A DNA stretch of 36,024 nt. Origin: Clostridiales bacterium. GTDB taxonomy: Bacteria; Bacillota; Clostridia; Oscillospirales; CAG-272. Under the pieces are notes generated by a model. It was not told the origin of the DNA and did not search any database. It was given only the letters and a program-made list of their open reading frames with translations. The position numbers and the translations under genes were made by a program. This document shows, piece by piece, positions 34,024 through 36,024 of the stretch (position 1 is the stretch's first letter; every line of letters begins with the position of its first letter). The stretch covers positions 1 through 36,024 of the forward strand of contig JAAWDG010000002.1 of assembly GCA_022793655.1 (NCBI GenBank). The letters run 5' to 3'.

Positions 34024-34051
34024 TGCCTAGCGGCCCTAACGGCCGCAGGCA
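34024..34051 (-). promoter_or_regulatory. Intercistronic hairpin between rpsD and rpoA
   Basis: TGCCT-A-GCGGCC (34024-34035) pairs with GGCCGC-AGGCA (34041-34051) across a 5-nt loop, with one bulged base. It is GC-rich and sits just after the rpsD stop. CAAAAG follows in the leftward transcript, so termination would be weak; a role in RNA processing or stability fits better. Confidence 0.6.
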
Positions 34052-34062
34052 GGAGGTCTTTT

Positions 34063-34695
34063 TTACTTGGAGTACAATTCGACAATCAGCTGTTCATCTA
34101 CCTCAAAGTCGATATCTTCTCTCTTTGGAATCGCAGTCACTTTTGCTGTGCCATTTGCTCTGTCAATGTCCAGCCAAGGAGCGCCTGCGCCCTTTGTATC
34201 GGTAAATACTTCAAGCAATTCTTTTATTTTTTTGTTGTCCCGGCTCTCTTCCCGAATGGAAATGGTATCGCCCACTTTTAAAATAATAGAGGGGATGTTT
34301 GCCTTCTTGCCATTTAAGCGGAAATGGGCGTGAAGCACAAGCTGTCTTGCCTCTCTGCGGCTGGATGCCATGCCCATACGATATACGACATTATCAAAAC
34401 GACGCTCTAACAAGCTTAACAATGTCTCGCCGGTTACACCGTTCTGTCTTTCAGCCTCAGAGTAGTAGCCCTTAAACTGTTTTTCAAGAACACCATAGTA
34501 TCTTCTGGCCTTTTGCTTCTCACGAAGCTGCATTCCATATTCTTTGAGCTTCTTTTGCTGTGCGCCATGCTGTCCCGGTGCCGTGCCCCGTCTGTCAATG
34601 GCACATTTGCCTGATGTGCAACGATCACCCTTCAAAAAAAGCTTTTGATTTTCTCTGCGGCACAATTTGCACGCAGGTCCTGTATATCTTGCCAT
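34063..34695 (-). CDS. rpsD: 30S ribosomal protein S4, zinc-binding type
   Basis: S4 nucleates 16S rRNA folding and in many bacteria represses its own operon. The 210-residue protein has CKLC and CTSGKC near the N-terminus (four cysteines, residues 9-31), the zinc-binding C+ form. The S4 RNA-binding domain spans about residues 98-160 ([23 protein letters not shown]). Some Firmicutes encode a zinc-free paralogue for zinc starvation; none is in this window. Confidence 0.99.
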   Translation of the reverse strand: MARYTGPACKLCRRENQKLFLKGDRCTSGKCAIDRRGTAPGQHGAQQKKLKEYGMQLREKQKARRYYGVLEKQFKGYYSEAERQNGVTGETLLSLLERRFDNVVYRMGMASSRREARQLVLHAHFRLNGKKANIPSIILKVGDTISIREESRDNKKIKELLEVFTDTKGAGAPWLDIDRANGTAKVTAIPKREDIDFEVDEQLIVELYSK

Positions 34696-34718
34696 TCTTG
34701 ATTATCCTCCTTATTTCA

Positions 34719-35114
34719 TCAGACGCGTCTTCTCTTAGGCGGTCTGCATCCATTGTGAGGGATCGGTGTTACGTCTTTGATAAGCGTAATCTCAAGTCCC
34801 TGCGTAGAAAGGGCTCTGATCGCAGATTCTCTTCCTGAGCCTGGACCCTTCACATACACCTCAACAGACTTCATTCCGTGATCTGCCGCCAGCTTTGCTG
34901 CATGATCTGCTGCCATCTGAGCTGCGTACGGTGTCGATTTTCTAGAGCCTTTAAAGCCCATCTCACCGGCAGAGGCCCAAGAAACTGCATTTCCCTTCGT
35001 ATCGGTTATAGTAATAATAGTATTGTTGAACGTCGAACGAATGTGGGCAACGCCTTTTTCAATATTTTTCCGGTCACGGCGTCTTTTAACAACCTTTTTC
35101 GCTGTCTTAGCCAT
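34719..35114 (-). CDS. rpsK: 30S ribosomal protein S11
   Basis: A 131-residue small-subunit platform protein. The family core [21 protein letters not shown] and the C-terminal [17 protein letters not shown] are intact. A G-rich AAGGGGGG site precedes the ATG. It lies 14 nt after rpsM and 23 nt before rpsD in the usual order. Confidence 0.99.
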   Translation of the reverse strand: MAKTAKKVVKRRRDRKNIEKGVAHIRSTFNNTIITITDTKGNAVSWASAGEMGFKGSRKSTPYAAQMAADHAAKLAADHGMKSVEVYVKGPGSGRESAIRALSTQGLEITLIKDVTPIPHNGCRPPKRRRV

Positions 35115-35128
35115 ATGCTTTTCCCCCC

Positions 35129-35497
35129 TTATTTCTTCTTGTTTGCAATTGTTTTTGCAGGGCCCTTGCGGGTTCTTGCATTGGTTTTAGTTCTCTGGCC
35201 TCTAACGGGAAGCCCTTTGCGATGGCGGATACCGCGGTAGCAGTTAATCTCGATCATATTTTTAATATCCATCGCTACATCGCGGCGGAGATCACCTTCA
35301 ACCTTATAGTTTTCCTCAATCTCATCACGAAGCTTTGCTACATCCTCTTCGCTCAAATCTTTTGCACGGGTATCCGGATTAATACCGGTTGCCGCCAAAA
35401 TATCCTGAGCACTTTTTCTTCCTATACCGTAAATATAGGTCAGCGCTATTTCCACTCTTTTAGCGTTCGGAATATCTACACCAGCTATACGAGCCAT
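35129..35497 (-). CDS. rpsM: 30S ribosomal protein S13
   Basis: A 122-residue protein of the 30S head contacting the P-site tRNA and the 50S subunit. [26 protein letters not shown] opens it, and the basic C-terminus [20 protein letters not shown] is intact. It lies between rpmJ and rpsK. Confidence 0.99.
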   Translation of the reverse strand: MARIAGVDIPNAKRVEIALTYIYGIGRKSAQDILAATGINPDTRAKDLSEEDVAKLRDEIEENYKVEGDLRRDVAMDIKNMIEINCYRGIRHRKGLPVRGQRTKTNARTRKGPAKTIANKKK

Positions 35498-35547
35498 TCT
35501 TTATCTCCTTCTATCGTGAAAATTATATCAAATGACAGTGCTAACAC

Positions 35548-35661
35548 TTAACCCTGTTTTTGTTTGTGCTTCGGGTTTTCGCAAATGACCATAACAACGC
35601 CTTTGCGTTTAATGATCTTGCACTTTTCACATCTTTTTTTTACGGATGGTTTCACTTTCAT
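35548..35661 (-). CDS. rpmJ: 50S ribosomal protein L36
   Basis: This 37-residue protein begins [20 protein letters not shown] and ends [10 protein letters not shown]. It holds the zinc ribbon with CEKC, then Cys and His ([10 protein letters not shown]), the zinc-binding type of L36. It lies 18 nt after infA and upstream of rpsM, in the standard position. Confidence 0.97.
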   Translation of the reverse strand: MKVKPSVKKRCEKCKIIKRKGVVMVICENPKHKQKQG

Positions 35662-35679
35662 TTCAAATACCAGCCTTTC

Positions 35680-35898
35680 TTATTTCGCCCGCCAGGTTAT
35701 ACGGCCTTTGGTGAGGTCATAAACAGATACCTCAACTGTCACCTTATCGCCCGGCAAGATCCAAATATAATTCATTCTAAGCTTGCCCGATATAATTGCA
35801 TTAATAATATGTCCATTTGGCAATTTGACTTTGAAGGTAGCGTTTGGCAACGCCTCAAGTACGACTCCTTCAAATTCCATTATGTCGTTCTTAGGCAG
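35680..35898 (-). CDS. infA: Translation initiation factor IF-1, apparent CTG start
   Basis: IF-1 occupies the 30S A site during initiation. From a CTG codon at 35896-35898 the 72-residue product reads [20 protein letters not shown], the normal family N-terminus and length, and the AAGGAG site is 8 nt upstream. A GTG at 35905-35907 is in frame, but its G is the last base of that AAGGAG, so it cannot be served by it. An ATG six codons further in would remove conserved residues. The OB-fold core [16 protein letters not shown] is intact. The upstream gene's TGA also overlaps the GTG. Confidence 0.92.
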   Translation of the reverse strand: MPKNDIMEFEGVVLEALPNATFKVKLPNGHIINAIISGKLRMNYIWILPGDKVTVEVSVYDLTKGRITWRAK

Positions 35899-35903
35899 AA
35901 TAA

Positions 35904-36023
35904 TCACTCCTTATGCAACTCTTGTGTGTTTGTGTTTTTTTCATCTAAAGCATCCTCAACTGCCTTACACGCCTTCGCTAACTCCTCATTGGTCAGCGCG
36001 CCGCGGTGTCTAAGAGAGTTGAG
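35904..36023 (-). CDS. C-terminal end of the gene upstream of infA (possibly KOW/L14e-like protein)
   Basis: Only the last 39 residues are in the window, ending [11 protein letters not shown] and the TGA at 35904-35906. The segment [20 protein letters not shown] resembles the end of the small KOW-domain RNA-binding proteins that often lie between map and infA in Clostridia. It does not look like the end of methionine aminopeptidase. The rest lies beyond the edge, so identity is uncertain. Confidence 0.5.
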   Translation of the reverse strand, partial: LNSLRHRGALTNEELAKACKAVEDALDEKNTNTQELHKE

Positions 36024-36024
36024 C

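Noticed and set aside
34050-34056. AGGAGGT on the plus strand near 34051
   Set aside because: It resembles a ribosome-binding site but lies between leftward genes with no rightward start after it.

Overview
The window reads as a chromosomal stretch of a low-to-moderate G+C, endospore-forming Firmicute, most likely a member of the Clostridia. The evidence is a SpoIIE sporulation phosphatase, an efp gene followed by a CD1247-type zinc-ribbon protein, S-layer homology (SLH) surface proteins, a zinc-binding form of ribosomal protein S4, and the order infA-rpmJ-rpsM-rpsK-rpsD-rpoA-rplQ. The species cannot be named from the sequence alone. No rRNA, tRNA, CRISPR array, prophage or insertion sequence was seen.

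Layout. 1-1150: efp and an acidic zinc-ribbon protein (+). 1157-2110: a PAS/kinase-like protein of unknown role (-) with a long palindromic leader. 2533-3555: gap (+). 3596-6913: a leftward cell-wall and translation operon (amidase, prmC, ddl, murI). 7086-9578: mnmM-type methyltransferase, PAP2 phosphatase and a DUF3737 beta-helix protein (+). 9651-10874: minD followed by a methylglyoxal-synthase-like gene (-), behind a structured leader. 11259-14990: PTS-IIC-like permease and YfhO (+). 15054-17354: copper ATPase fused to a CopZ-like domain (-). 17886-19979: spoIIE (+). 20005-24880: leftward exonuclease, mgtC, GH25-SLH lysozyme and typA. 25255-26362: a compact three-gene cluster of uncharacterised proteins (-). 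26466-26957: a small membrane protein (+). 26995-31782: a frameshifted CHAP-type/InlB-repeat/SLH protein and two tandem-duplicated lipoproteins (-). 32041-32262: an HPr-like protein without the phosphorylatable histidine. 32483-36024: the distal end of the spc/alpha ribosomal operon (-).

Most of the genes are housekeeping. The peptidoglycan genes (murI, ddl, amidase, GH25, CHAP-type hydrolase), the copper pump and the ribosomal genes are conventional in role. The less ordinary signals lie between genes and at gene ends. Three divergent intergenic regions carry leftward promoters whose predicted start coincides with a hairpin of similar design, followed by long structured leaders (upstream of the PAS-like gene, minD and copA). 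The region at 25070-25240 has a doubled -35 segment and two mutually exclusive hairpins. infA appears to start at CTG. copA contains an embedded ribosome-binding site that could release a free CopZ. The mgsA-like protein has lost key active-site residues. An indel in a run of seven A residues splits the CHAP-type gene inside its catalytic domain.

All calls come from reading the sequence and recalled family knowledge; no database search or folding program was run. I did not find a clearly new multi-gene system. The leader and hairpin family and the 25.1-kb switch-like element are the best candidates for something undescribed.
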